This document shows positions 8,234-17,143 of a DNA stretch of 64,000 bases, in pieces. Made by a program: the position numbers and the translations under genes. The notes beneath the pieces were generated by a model that did no database searches, was not told the DNA's origin, and was given only the letters and a program-made list of their open reading frames with translations. The number at the start of each line of letters is the position of its first letter. Positions within the stretch are counted from its first letter, which is position 1. Source of the stretch: JAKASV01 sp963754845 (GTDB taxonomy: Bacteria; Babelota; Babeliae; Babelales; Vermiphilaceae); assembly GCA_963754845.1 (NCBI GenBank), contig CAVWHE010000001.1, forward strand, positions 372,001-436,000, in the 5' to 3' direction.

Positions 8234-9608
8234 TTGCACGATCGTTATCATCGGAATTACGGGCGATCTGGCGCAACGCAAGCTCATTCCCGCGCTCTAC
8301 GAACTCATCGCCACCGGAACACTCGAGCGCTTTATCCTCGTGGGAGCGTCGCCCGACGAAACAACCATGTGCGATGTTTTGGCTTCGGCGCGGCGCTTTA
8401 TTCCCTCGTACCTCCACACAACGTGGCAAACCCTCTGTTGCGCAAGTCATTACGTTCGCCTTGAAGCATCAAACAACGCGCACTTTAAAGACCTTGCGGC
8501 AAGAATTCGCCACTGCGAGCACGAACACGGTCTTTCGGGCAACAGGCTCGTGTACTGTGCGACGGCATCAGAGCTCTTTTGTCCCATCACGCACAATTGT
8601 GTGAAGGAAAAAATCCTTGTTCGGGGAGCTCGTGATCCGTGGCATCGCATCGTCTATGAAAAACCCTTTGGACACGACTACGCTTCGGCCCACGAGATCA
8701 ACACGTTCATTGCCGGGCTTTTAGATGAAGAGCACCTGTATCGCGTTGATCATTACCTCACCGAAGAGCTCGTGAGTAACATAGCCCTCGTGCGCTTTAC
8801 CAACTGCGTTTTTGAACCGCTCTGGAACAACCGCTACATATCCTTCGTAAACATCGTTCTTCACGAAAAAGTGGGCATAGGAAATCGCGGTGCGTACTAC
8901 GACGCCTACGGCGCACTCAAGGACATGATCCAGAGTCACGCTCTTGAACTCCTGGCACTCACGGCGATGGAGCCTCCGGAAAAATTAACGGGAGAACATA
9001 TTCGCAGCAAACGTGCTGAAGTTTTGCGCAATGTTCGTGTTGCAGATGTGCTCTTGGGGCAGTACGAGGGCTACCTCGATGAGCCGAACGTGCGCGCTCA
9101 TTCGCACACGGAGACGTTTGCCGCTGTTACGCTTTCAATCGACAACAACCCGCGTTGGGCCGGCGTTCCCTTTTGCGTGAGAACAGGCAAATGCCTCGAG
9201 CACAAAGAAACAGCTATCCGTGTGCACTTTAAAGACGTCGCGTGCCTTCTTGCGCGCGACTGTCCGCGTGAGCCAAACTGTTTGACAATCGAGGTGGTAC
9301 CCGATCCATCCTTTGCCCTCACGCTCAACGTAAAAAAACCCGGGCTTTCCCAAGAAGTCGTGCCAGTGTCTATGGAATTTTGCCACAGATGTGTTTTTAA
9401 AGGTCACCGTGCCGAGCCCTATGAAACCCTTATTGAAGAGGTCATCCGTGGCCAGAAAGCCGTGGCCGTGCGTTTTGATGAAATTGAATACGCCTGGCGC
9501 GTCATTGATGCCGTCAAAGAGCGCAACCTTCCCGTATACCAGTACGCCAAGGCAAGCCACGGTCCAGCAGAACTTGAAATTTTTGAGCAATGCCACGCTC
9601 TTAGATAA
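8226..9608 (+). CDS. zwf: Glucose-6-phosphate 1-dehydrogenase
   Basis: This enzyme oxidises glucose-6-phosphate to 6-phosphogluconolactone with NAD(P)+, the entry to the oxidative pentose phosphate pathway. Seen: the nucleotide-binding GITGDLAQRKLIPALYEL at about 10-27, YEKPFGHD near 145, and the substrate-site signature RVDHYLTEELVSNI (catalytic His in DHYL). It is 460 aa, slightly short for the family (about 490). I start it at the ATG at 8226, right before the nucleotide-binding fold and overlapping the pgi stop. The frame is open far upstream, but that part is the shadow of pgi. No 6-phosphogluconolactonase gene lies between zwf and gnd. Confidence 0.95.
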   Translation: MDDCTIVIIGITGDLAQRKLIPALYELIATGTLERFILVGASPDETTMCDVLASARRFIPSYLHTTWQTLCCASHYVRLEASNNAHFKDLAARIRHCEHEHGLSGNRLVYCATASELFCPITHNCVKEKILVRGARDPWHRIVYEKPFGHDYASAHEINTFIAGLLDEEHLYRVDHYLTEELVSNIALVRFTNCVFEPLWNNRYISFVNIVLHEKVGIGNRGAYYDAYGALKDMIQSHALELLALTAMEPPEKLTGEHIRSKRAEVLRNVRVADVLLGQYEGYLDEPNVRAHSHTETFAAVTLSIDNNPRWAGVPFCVRTGKCLEHKETAIRVHFKDVACLLARDCPREPNCLTIEVVPDPSFALTLNVKKPGLSQEVVPVSMEFCHRCVFKGHRAEPYETLIEEVIRGQKAVAVRFDEIEYAWRVIDAVKERNLPVYQYAKASHGPAELEIFEQCHALR

Positions 9609-9643
9609 TTTAACACGAACTAGACAATCCTTAGCATCGAGTT

Positions 9644-9677
9644 ATGCCCTGCGACGGGGGATGAATGCATAGGGCAT
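9644..9677. repeat. Solitary palindromic repeat related to the 15.6-17.5 kb block
   Basis: ATGCCCT (9644-9650) and AGGGCAT (9671-9677) form a 7-bp inverted repeat around GCGACGGGGG. The same elements (GCCCTACGACGGGGG on one strand, AGGGCATTCTT on the other) occur at the edge of the large repeat block. It lies between zwf and gnd. Confidence 0.45.
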
Positions 9678-9730
9678 TCTTGTCCTGCAGAACTTCCAAA
9701 TAAAGAGTACATTGGTAGTGAGGTGATGCT

Positions 9731-10636
9731 ATGAACGTTGGTATGATTGGCCTTGGCAGAATGGGTCGCGCTCTTGCCTACAGACTCACGCGCGCGGGAT
9801 ACGCCGTTGTGGGATTCGATGTCGCCGAAAGCGCTCTAAGAGCCGCGCAGGACGACGGTATCACTGTCGCCGAAAATCTTGAAAGCCTTTCAAAAAACGT
9901 ACATGTAGCGTGGATCATGGTCCCGGCCGGCAAGGCCGTCGACGCCGTTATCGAGCACGTGTGCCGTTCGGGAGCACCCGGTCTTACTATCATTGACGGC
10001 GGCAACAGCAACTGGCAGGACACCCTTGAACGTGCACGCACCATTGCAGCGCGTGGCATGAGCTTTATCGATTGCGGCATCTCCGGTGGGCTCCATGGCC
10101 GTGATAATGGTTTTTGCATTATGGTCGGCGGTGACAAAAATATTTACAAAACACTCCTGCCGCTCTTTTCGGCTGTGGCAGCACCCGAGGGCATCGTATA
10201 CACCGGTCCTTCCGGCGCCGGGCACTATGTCAAAATGGTTCACAATGGCATCGAATATGGCCTTCTGCAGGCCTATGCCGAAGGACTCAACATTCTCCAT
10301 GAAGGAAGTTTTGCCGGCAATCTCGCCGACCTTGCTGAAATAACTCGTGCGTGGCAGCACGGCTCGATTATTCGCTCATGGATTTTGGACCTCGCACACA
10401 CAATCCTCGTCGAACACCCTGACGTGGATTCTCTCGCCGGATCTATCGGTGAAAATGGCACCGGTCGCTGGGCGGCCGAAGAAGCACAGGATCACCGCGT
10501 GAATGCCCCCGTTCTTCAGGCGGCCCTTCAAGTCCGCATGCATTCGCGTATTCTCGGCTGCACAAACTACGCAACAAAGCTCGTGGCACTTCTGCGCCGT
10601 GAATTTGGCGGCCATGAACTCGAACACAAACGCTGA
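9731..10636 (+). CDS. gnd: 6-phosphogluconate dehydrogenase, decarboxylating (short type)
   Basis: It converts 6-phosphogluconate to ribulose-5-phosphate and CO2 and follows zwf. The Rossmann motif GLGRMG is at 7-12, followed by IIDGGNSNW and the substrate-binding motif SGGLHGR near 119, and the catalytic Lys/Asn region GHYVKMVHNGIEYGLLQ at about 161. At 301 aa it belongs to the short YqeC/GntZ-like class, not the 470-aa class. Asp30 at the end of the second strand, where NADP enzymes usually have Asn-Arg, suggests NAD+ preference (inference). A near-perfect GAGGTG lies 5 bases before the ATG. The 120-bp gap to zwf holds a small palindromic repeat. Confidence 0.93.
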   Translation: MNVGMIGLGRMGRALAYRLTRAGYAVVGFDVAESALRAAQDDGITVAENLESLSKNVHVAWIMVPAGKAVDAVIEHVCRSGAPGLTIIDGGNSNWQDTLERARTIAARGMSFIDCGISGGLHGRDNGFCIMVGGDKNIYKTLLPLFSAVAAPEGIVYTGPSGAGHYVKMVHNGIEYGLLQAYAEGLNILHEGSFAGNLADLAEITRAWQHGSIIRSWILDLAHTILVEHPDVDSLAGSIGENGTGRWAAEEAQDHRVNAPVLQAALQVRMHSRILGCTNYATKLVALLRREFGGHELEHKR

Positions 10637-10673
10637 GAACTTTCTGAGAACCGCCATTTTCATAACTGCCCGA

Positions 10674-10703
10674 TTGACATGTTCAGGTTAGATGGCGTAG
10701 TAT
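10674..10703 (+). promoter_or_regulatory. Strong sigma-70-like promoter for the large exported protein
   Basis: A perfect -35 TTGACA (10674-10679), an 18-nt spacer and the -10 box TAGTAT (10698-10703) stand about 70 bases before the GTG start at 10775. Confidence 0.75.
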
Positions 10704-10774
10704 CACGAAGGGAAAGCAAAGGGAGGTTTTTGTGTGGTTGTGAATGCACGTTCCTTTTTCCAAAAGGAGTACTC

Positions 10775-13700
10775 GTGAAGCGTTTCAGTCTGCGTTTACT
10801 TACCTGCCACGCATCAACGATCCATGCGCGTTTAACGTTGTTTCATATGCTCGCGGTTGCCGTTCTTTGTTCTTGTACACACCCGGCAGCGGCACGCCCG
10901 CATGTCCCCGACGGTTACACGCTCTTTAGCCACAGCGGCAACACTCTTGTGCTGAGCAGGCCGACGGGGCCGAAGGCGGCATCGCCCGTCCTCTGCCCGC
11001 CCAACGCGTGTTTGCCGGCCCTCAAAGTTTCAGGTGACGGGGCGATTGCGGTCAACCCCGCGCTAGCACGAACGCGGCGTGGCAATGGATTGTGTGCGTG
11101 GCAACAGCTTACAAGTGGCACACTTGCCGCCGGCACGTATGCGCTCTACTGCGCATCATACGACACGTTCAACAACCGCTGGCGCGCGCCAAAAAATCTC
11201 TCTGAGGGCGCACCGGTCAGCGGCAGCGATGCGCTTGAACCCCAGGTCGCCGTGGACAAATGCGGTCACGGCATGACCGTCTGGAAGCAGGCAAACGGCT
11301 ATGATGAAACATCGAGCACAACGGTTTATAACATCGTCGGGCGACCCTACACGCTCAACTGGAAGCGCGGTGAAAAGCTGCTTGAACCGGCAAACATTTC
11401 CCTCGATCAATCGGCCAACGCCGATCTTCCCAACTTAAAAATCTCCGCGTGCTGCCAAGGTCTTGTTGCGTGGCAGGAGACGGTCGGCACCGCCACGGTT
11501 ATTTGGGTGTCCGGAAAGACATCGTCGTTTGCTCAACAGCACGTTGAATCGACAGAAACGCTTTCTGCCGGCGACGCCACGAATCAGGTATCCGCGCTAC
11601 GCTCCTCTGGCGGCGGCTCGATATCGCTCTCCTCAGCCCCCGGCACCGTCTTTATCTACGTCGTGGGCGATATTGACGGCGACCTTGATATCAACCTCGA
11701 AGCACCATCAGCGTTTGCCGTCGCAGCACCAACCAAAAGCATCGGTGATCCTTCGATCCCCTCGATAACGCTCACGGTCAACGAGGGAAAAAAGATCAGC
11801 GGGCATTGCGCGATAAATATTAAACCTGAATCAACGGTTGGAAATTGCTCGTTAAATATTGACAAAGCTGCAGTTATCGAAGATTATTGTACTGTTACAG
11901 TGGGGGGGAGAATAGAAGAAGCCTGCTCACTCGTCATAAACGGAACAGTTGAATGCACAACGGGCGGCTACAACGTGGGCGCCGGTGTATACGTGAGTGG
12001 CGGCCATATCGGAGGTGACTGTTCAATCGTCATCGAGAGCGGCACGGTCACAGGCAAAGGATCAAGCTTATCCCAAGAAACTTCAGTTGCAGGCATTGGC
12101 ATAGCTGTGGATTACAGCGGCAGTATCAGTGGTGACTGCTCAATTGCAATTGATAACAGCGAGGCAACAGGCGATGGCAGTGGTGGTGGTTATGCCAATG
12201 ACGCCAATTCAATTGCAGGCATTGGCATAGCTGTGGATTACAGCGGCAGTATCAGTGGTGACTGCTCAATTGCAATTGATAACAGCGAGGCAAAAGGCGA
12301 TGGCAGTGGTGGTGGTGGTGGTGACAATGACCACAATTCAATTGCAGGCATTGGCATAGCTGTGGATCACAACGGCAGTATCAGTGGTGACTGCTCAATT
12401 GCAATTGATAACAGCGAGGCAACAGGCGATGGCAGTGGTGGTGATTATGCCAATGACGCCAATTCAGTTGCAGGCATTGGCATAGCTGTGGATTACAGCG
12501 GCAGTATCAGTGGTGACTGCTCAATTGCAATTGATAACAGCAAGGCAACAGGCGATGGCAGTGGTGGTGGTGGTGATGGTGCCAATTACTACAATTCAAT
12601 TGCAGGCATTGGCATAGCTGTGGATCACAACGGCAGTATCAGTGGTGACTGCTCAATTGCAATTAATAACAGCGAGGCAACAGGCGATGGCAGTGGTGGT
12701 GGTGGTGATAACAATGACTACAATTCAATTGCAGGCATTGGCATAGCTGTGGATTACAGCGGCAGTATCAGTGGTGACTGCTCAATTGCAATTGATAACA
12801 GCGAGGCAACAGGCGATGGCAGTGGTGGTGGTGGTGGTGACAATGACTACAATTCAATTGCAGGCATTGGCATAGCTGTGGATAACAGCGGCAGTATCAG
12901 TGGTGACTGCTCAATTGCAATTGATAACAGCACAGCAACAGGCGATGGCAGTGGTGGTGGTGGTGGTGGTGACAATGACTACAATTCAATTGCAGGCATT
13001 GGCATAGCTGTGGATAGCAGCGGCAGTATCGGTGGTGTCTGCTCAATTGCAATTGATAGCAAAGGTGTTGCGACGGTCAATGCTCAAGGCTCTGATAGCT
13101 CCAATTCAGTAGCGTCCTTCGGAGCTGCCCTCAACAATGACGGTAAAATCAATGCCAATCTGTCCATCGCCATCGATGGTAGTACCGTGTGCGGCGACGT
13201 GGCGGTCACCGATAATGGCATGAATCCAGTCCCCATCACCGCCAGCGGCAGCGGGTGTGTGAGTGGGACGGTGACGTTGCCGGGGGCTACGGGGAACCCT
13301 GTATGGATCAGCGGCAATCAGACGTGCACGGCGTGCCCATCATCCTCTTCACTATCACCTTCAGTCGTCAAACCCGCCAATCCGGAGATGGCCGCGACCG
13401 TTGCAGGAACAACAGAATCTGAGGCAGCCGCGCCAAAAGCAGCTCTTCAACAACCGCCAGACGCGGGTGGCACGCGCAGCGCGCGCATCAATCGCACTCA
13501 CCAACAATCAAAGCCAACCCAGCAACCAACGGTCACACTGCGTTCTGGAGCCATCAAGCAGGCGGCCGTTTTGAAAGCAGCTTTCGACGTCGTTTCAAGC
13601 GCCACGTGTCCGCCCTTGTTTATCAAGGTCGACAATCTTGACGTCTCGTGTCCGCCGGTCATTGTGAACGCCGTCACCGCGTGCGGATACGATGCGTGCA

Positions 13701-14635
13701 CAGGAACGTTCAACGCACCGCAGGCCCTGGAGCCGGCCCCGCTAGCATTTTTAGCTCCGTTTGTACTTCCCACCCTCCCCCGCGTTGCTCTTGATGATAA
13801 CGGCCACGGCATCGTCGTCTGGCAGAGACAAGACGAAATGCTTGTTTCGCACGCGTACGCATGTCCGTACGATTACGATGTGGCAACGGGTGACTTTGGG
13901 TTGACCTTCACGCTTGCAAACGGTTCTCAAGCCTTCACCCCCGACGCCGATCTGGGCGGCTGCGGGTGCGGCATCATCGCGTGGGCGCAAACGAGCACGG
14001 CCGACGATAAACGCGCTGATATTTGGGCGTGCACGTACAATCCGGTCACGAAAGAGTTGGGCACGGCGCTACTTATTTCTGACGGCACGAAGAATGCCGT
14101 TGAACCTCGTGTTGCGTGCGACTGTCGCCATCGCGCATGCGTCGTCTGGCGCCAGGCGAACGCTGACGGCACGACGTATTCAGTCTGGGCCAACGTATAC
14201 AACATGACGGGAGCACGGGAGTTCGGCGGGCCGACAAATATTTCTTTGGCAGGACCGGCCGAATTGGGCGACGCTCACAATCTTTCCCTCGTCAAACTTG
14301 ATAACCGCGGCAGGTATCGCGCGATCTGGCAGCAGGTCGTTGGTGTCGACAGTTTCGGAAAGCCGATCACGAACGTCTTTGCGCGGGCATATGCAGCGTG
14401 TTACGGCCGCTGGGGCTCCGTCGTCAACATGTCGAGCCCGTGCGACACCGGTGGCACGATCGATGGAAGCAACGACGCATGCAGCGGTAAAATGGCGTCA
14501 AACATGCGCGGTGGAACGCTTGTGGCCTGGCAGACGACGCCGACAGGGACTGACGATTATGCAATCTGGGCGTGTCGGTGTGCGACGTTCGGGTGTCAGA
14601 CTGCGACGACGGCGTGTAAAGAGACCGAGCAGTAA
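10775..14635 (+). CDS. Large exported repeat protein: propeller-like protein with inserted solenoid (1286 aa)
   Basis: Start GTG at 10775 has AAGGAG 8 bases upstream; upstream in-frame sequence lies over the promoter. The N-terminus (MKRFSLRLL, hydrophobic core, LCSC, PAAARP) is a signal peptide, possibly of lipoprotein type. Three blocks with an [AV]W[QK]Q-like strand lie at about residues 107, 168 and 230 (CAWQQL, TVWKQA, VAWQET). Five more lie in the C-terminal part at about 1012, 1067, 1122, 1182 and 1249 (VVWQRQ, IAWAQT, VVWRQA, AIWQQV, VAWQTT), together suggesting a propeller split by an insertion. The insertion holds GxCxIxI repeats and eight near-identical 42-44-residue units (AGIGIAVD...GDCSIAIDNS...GDGSGG) at about 439-763, probably a Cys-rich beta-solenoid, then a Pro/Gln/Ser-rich linker. 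Function unknown; a surface or secreted adhesin is plausible. Confidence 0.8.
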   Translation: MKRFSLRLLTCHASTIHARLTLFHMLAVAVLCSCTHPAAARPHVPDGYTLFSHSGNTLVLSRPTGPKAASPVLCPPNACLPALKVSGDGAIAVNPALARTRRGNGLCAWQQLTSGTLAAGTYALYCASYDTFNNRWRAPKNLSEGAPVSGSDALEPQVAVDKCGHGMTVWKQANGYDETSSTTVYNIVGRPYTLNWKRGEKLLEPANISLDQSANADLPNLKISACCQGLVAWQETVGTATVIWVSGKTSSFAQQHVESTETLSAGDATNQVSALRSSGGGSISLSSAPGTVFIYVVGDIDGDLDINLEAPSAFAVAAPTKSIGDPSIPSITLTVNEGKKISGHCAINIKPESTVGNCSLNIDKAAVIEDYCTVTVGGRIEEACSLVINGTVECTTGGYNVGAGVYVSGGHIGGDCSIVIESGTVTGKGSSLSQETSVAGIGIAVDYSGSISGDCSIAIDNSEATGDGSGGGYANDANSIAGIGIAVDYSGSISGDCSIAIDNSEAKGDGSGGGGGDNDHNSIAGIGIAVDHNGSISGDCSIAIDNSEATGDGSGGDYANDANSVAGIGIAVDYSGSISGDCSIAIDNSKATGDGSGGGGDGANYYNSIAGIGIAVDHNGSISGDCSIAINNSEATGDGSGGGGDNNDYNSIAGIGIAVDYSGSISGDCSIAIDNSEATGDGSGGGGGDNDYNSIAGIGIAVDNSGSISGDCSIAIDNSTATGDGSGGGGGGDNDYNSIAGIGIAVDSSGSIGGVCSIAIDSKGVATVNAQGSDSSNSVASFGAALNNDGKINANLSIAIDGSTVCGDVAVTDNGMNPVPITASGSGCVSGTVTLPGATGNPVWISGNQTCTACPSSSSLSPSVVKPANPEMAATVAGTTESEAAAPKAALQQPPDAGGTRSARINRTHQQSKPTQQPTVTLRSGAIKQAAVLKAAFDVVSSATCPPLFIKVDNLDVSCPPVIVNAVTACGYDACTGTFNAPQALEPAPLAFLAPFVLPTLPRVALDDNGHGIVVWQRQDEMLVSHAYACPYDYDVATGDFGLTFTLANGSQAFTPDADLGGCGCGIIAWAQTSTADDKRADIWACTYNPVTKELGTALLISDGTKNAVEPRVACDCRHRACVVWRQANADGTTYSVWANVYNMTGAREFGGPTNISLAGPAELGDAHNLSLVKLDNRGRYRAIWQQVVGVDSFGKPITNVFARAYAACYGRWGSVVNMSSPCDTGGTIDGSNDACSGKMASNMRGGTLVAWQTTPTGTDDYAIWACRCATFGCQTATTACKETEQ
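12089..13060 (+). repeat. Eight in-frame coding tandem repeats of 126-132 bp
   Basis: The unit anchor for AGIGIAVD starts at 12089, 12215, 12344, 12470, 12602, 12731, 12860 and 12992. Periods are 126, 129, 126, 132, 129, 129 and 132 bases, always multiples of three. The difference comes mainly from the number of GGT (Gly) codons in each unit, from two to six. Copies are nearly identical, pointing to recent amplification or homogenisation. Confidence 0.9.
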
Positions 14636-14772
14636 GGCAGAAGGAAAGCGCGTGCTCAGAGAGCGATTAAAAGGGCGCGAGAGGCGTGCAGAAGGAAGTG
14701 GCGCGCGAAGCAGTATATATAGTTTCTCCGGCGAAGAAGGAAGCGTGAGCTTGAAAAAGTAAAAAAACGCCA

Positions 14773-14802
14773 CTTGACGCAGCGCGTATTCACCCTGTAG
14801 TG
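14773..14802 (+). promoter_or_regulatory. Candidate promoter for the MntA/HepT pair
   Basis: TTGACG (14773-14778), an 18-nt spacer and TAGTGT (14797-14802) stand about 60 bases before the mntA start. Confidence 0.6.
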
Positions 14803-14860
14803 TGGATATCGGCCGTGGTTGAGCCAGCGGCAGCATATGTTCATGCGTGGAGTTATCGTG

Positions 14861-15169
14861 ATGTCTGGTTTCAACAAATTTTTGTTCGTTGAGCGGTTAC
14901 GGGATGTTGCCGATGTTGAGCGTGTCGTGCTCTTCGGCTCGCGCGCACGAGCTGACAATGGACCGCGATCGGATATCGATGTTGCAGTTGATTGTCCCGG
15001 AGCCAGTGAGTCAACGTGGAACAGAATTCTTGAAATCATCGACGAAGCCGATACGCTCTTGAGCATAGACTGCGTGCGTTTTGATACTTTGCCAAAGACA
15101 AGTCCCTTGAGGCGTGCGATTGAGCGCGATGGAATTATGCTCTATGAAAGGAGCCACCGTGGAACGTAA
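14861..15169 (+). CDS. mntA: MntA-like antitoxin (minimal nucleotidyltransferase)
   Basis: A 102-aa minimal nucleotidyltransferase. The catalytic motif is GSRARADNGPRSDID, fitting the family pattern GS-x10-DxD, near residues 26-40; a third acidic residue lies in SIDCVRFD. In characterised MntA/HepT pairs this enzyme AMPylates a tyrosine of the HEPN toxin and so silences it. The ATG at 14861 has GGAG 8 bases upstream; the frame extends to 14819, but that includes no better site. It overlaps hepT by 11 bases, as expected for a coupled antitoxin-toxin pair. It lies directly beside the large repeat block. Confidence 0.88.
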   Translation: MSGFNKFLFVERLRDVADVERVVLFGSRARADNGPRSDIDVAVDCPGASESTWNRILEIIDEADTLLSIDCVRFDTLPKTSPLRRAIERDGIMLYERSHRGT

Positions 15170-15560
15170 TCCAAGGGAGGAAGCATATCTAAAAGCTCAG
15201 AAGGCTCTCAGCTCTTTAAAGCAGATGCTTGATAAGCCGGTCCAGGAAGACCGGGCCACCATCGATGCTGCCATACAGAGGTTTGAGTTTACCATCGAGC
15301 TTTTTTGGGGACTTTTGAAACGCATTTTGAAAAGCAAAGGAGTCGATGCGGTTTACCCCAAGGACATTCTCAGGCAGGCGTACGCAGGGAATCTCATCGA
15401 CGACGATGAGAGCCAGTGGTTAAGCATGCTCAACGATCGCAATTTGACGTCACACACCTACAACATCGACCTCGCCGACCTTATTTTTGCTCGGATTAAA
15501 GGCTATTATCCCGTCCTCGAGAACGCCCTCACTAAACTCTCACACGAACTGGCCAACTAA
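15159..15560 (+). CDS. hepT: HepT-like HEPN-domain toxin
   Basis: A 133-aa HEPN protein of the HI0074/HepT type (nucleotidyltransferase substrate-binding fold), all helical. The key motif RNLTSHTY matches R-x4-H-x-Y, the catalytic RNase motif whose Tyr is the AMPylation target in type VII toxin-antitoxin systems. The start is the GTG at 15159 with AGGAG 5 bases upstream; it overlaps the mntA end. Expected to be an RNase held inactive by MntA. No transposon or phage gene adjoins it, only the repeat block. Confidence 0.88.
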   Translation: MERNPREEAYLKAQKALSSLKQMLDKPVQEDRATIDAAIQRFEFTIELFWGLLKRILKSKGVDAVYPKDILRQAYAGNLIDDDESQWLSMLNDRNLTSHTYNIDLADLIFARIKGYYPVLENALTKLSHELAN

Positions 15561-15711
15561 GCTTGAAAAAGGTCCACAAACCAAAGAATGTCGGTGAATG
15601 CTCAGCGATCTCAGGACGCCGGTCACGCAGGAACTGTCGACCACGTGGATTGTCCAACTCCCCTTGGATCCCCAGGGCAAGTGAATCAAGAGTCATGTAG
15701 TTACGAGGAAG

Positions 15712-15786
15712 GCCCTACGCGGGCGGCGGAATTAATGCCCTATGCGGGCGGCGGAATTAATGCCCTATGCGGGCGACGGAATTAAT
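15712..15786. repeat. 25-bp tandem repeat, three copies
   Basis: Units begin GCCCTAYGCGGGCG and end GGAATTAAT, at 15712, 15737 and 15762, then run into the first 108-bp unit, which starts with the same GCCCTATGCGGGCGG. An inverted copy of one unit lies near 17411-17455. Confidence 0.85.
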
Positions 15787-16262
15787 GCCCTATGCGGGCG
15801 GCACCAAAGGGAGGGTTGCACGCCCAACCCCCCTTGGATCCCCAAAGGCAATAACAGCAAGAGTCCTCTCTGAATGCACTATGATGGGGAGAACGCCCTA
15901 TGCGGGCGGCACCAAAGGGAGGGTTGCACGCCCAACCCCCCTTGGATCCCCAAAGGCAATAACAGCAAGAGTCCTCTCTGAATGCACTATGATGGGGAGA
16001 ACGCCCTATGCGGGCGGCACCAAAGGGAGGGTTGCACGCCCAACCCCCCTTGGATCCCCAAAGGCAATAACAGCAAGAGTCCTCTCTGAATGCACTATGA
16101 TGGGGAGAACGCCCTATGCGGGCGGCACCAAAGGGAGGGTTGCACGCCCAACCCCCCTTGGATCCCCAAAGGCAATAACAGCAAGAGTCCTCTCTGAATG
16201 CACTATGATGGGGAGAACGCCCTATGCGGGCGGCACCAAAGGGAGGGTTGCACGCCCAACCC
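15787..16262. repeat. 108-bp tandem repeat, about 4.4 copies
   Basis: Units start at 15787, 15895, 16003, 16111 and 16219, with no visible differences among the full copies. Each contains a 12-bp stem with one mismatch (AAGGGAGGGTTG, loop CACGCC) followed by TTGGATCCCC, GCAATAACAGCAAGAG and GATGGGGAGAAC. The fifth copy is cut off by the inverted-repeat arm. Confidence 0.95.
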
Positions 16263-16501
16263 CCCTCTGGACACCCAAGGGCGCCAACAGCCTGTTGGAT
16301 CCTCTCCCGCGCGGTTATCCACGACACGACTTAATGGCTTGCCTTGCAGGGCAAGACAAACCATACGTCGGTCATGGGACGCGCTACCGGAAGCGCGAGG
16401 CGCGCGCAGACCAATCCCGCGCGTATATCCATGACACGACTTAATGGCTTGCCTTGCAAGGCAAGACAAACCATACGCCGGCCATGGGACGCGCTACCGG
16501 A
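16236..16501 (+). repeat. Left arm of a 266-bp near-perfect inverted repeat
   Basis: It pairs with 16688-16953; I find one mismatch, near the inner end. The arm itself contains two related sub-units ending in a palindrome around GCCTTGCAAGGC and carries TTATCCACG at 16315-16323. The 186-bp spacer (16502-16687) is relatively AT-rich in its middle and codes for nothing recognisable. Confidence 0.92.
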
Positions 16502-16687
16502 ATGATACCAAGGCACATTCATAGAAGGCAGACCTCTTGCATAAAAGCGGCTAACACCGGTGCAGAACATCAGCGATTGCCGGAAAATATTTTTCCACGA
16601 TCTGGTTGCTTTGGATTATTTTCGCGTGAATTTTCATAGAATTGCTGGCAACCTGCGCGCGCTCACCGCGCGCCATTCAGGTATACC

Positions 16688-16953
16688 TCCGGTAGCGCGT
16701 CCCATGGCCGACGTATGGTTTGTCTTGCCTTGCAAGGCAAGCCATTAAGTCGTGTCATGGATATACGCGCGGGATTGGTCTGCGCGCGCCTCGCGCTTCC
16801 GGTAGCGCGTCCCATGACCGACGTATGGTTTGTCTTGCCCTGCAAGGCAAGCCATTAAGTCGTGTCGTGGATAACCGCGCGGGAGAGGATCCAACAGGCT
16901 GTTGGCGCCCTTGGGTGTCCAGAGGGGGGTTGGGCGTGCAACCCTCCCTTTGG
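16688..16953 (-). repeat. Right arm of the 266-bp inverted repeat
   Basis: Reverse complement of 16236-16501. The outer part of this arm is also contained in the direct duplication 16778-17063 / 17144-17429. Confidence 0.92.
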
Positions 16954-17063
16954 CGCATGCCCGCGTAGGGCATTCTTCAGAGAGGACTCTTGCTGTTATT
17001 GCCTTTGGGGATCCAAGGGGGGTTGGGCGTGCAACCCTCCCTTTGGTGCCGCCCGCATAGGGC
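16778..17063 (-). repeat. Direct duplication, copy A
   Basis: About 286 bp, repeated at an offset of 366 bp at 17144-17429. It comprises the outer part of the inverted-repeat arm plus inverted copies of the 108-bp motif. Only single-base differences are seen, for example CTGCGCGCG against CTGTGCGCG at the start. Confidence 0.9.
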
Positions 17064-17143
17064 GTTCTCCCTGTCGCAGGGCATTCAAAACAAGCTTTTG
17101 GTGTTATTGCCTGGGGTCTCCAAGGGGAGTTGACCACCCCTTG

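Noticed and set aside
15712..16262. CRISPR array
   Set aside because: The units are contiguous without unique spacers, 25 or 108 bp long, and no cas gene is in the window.
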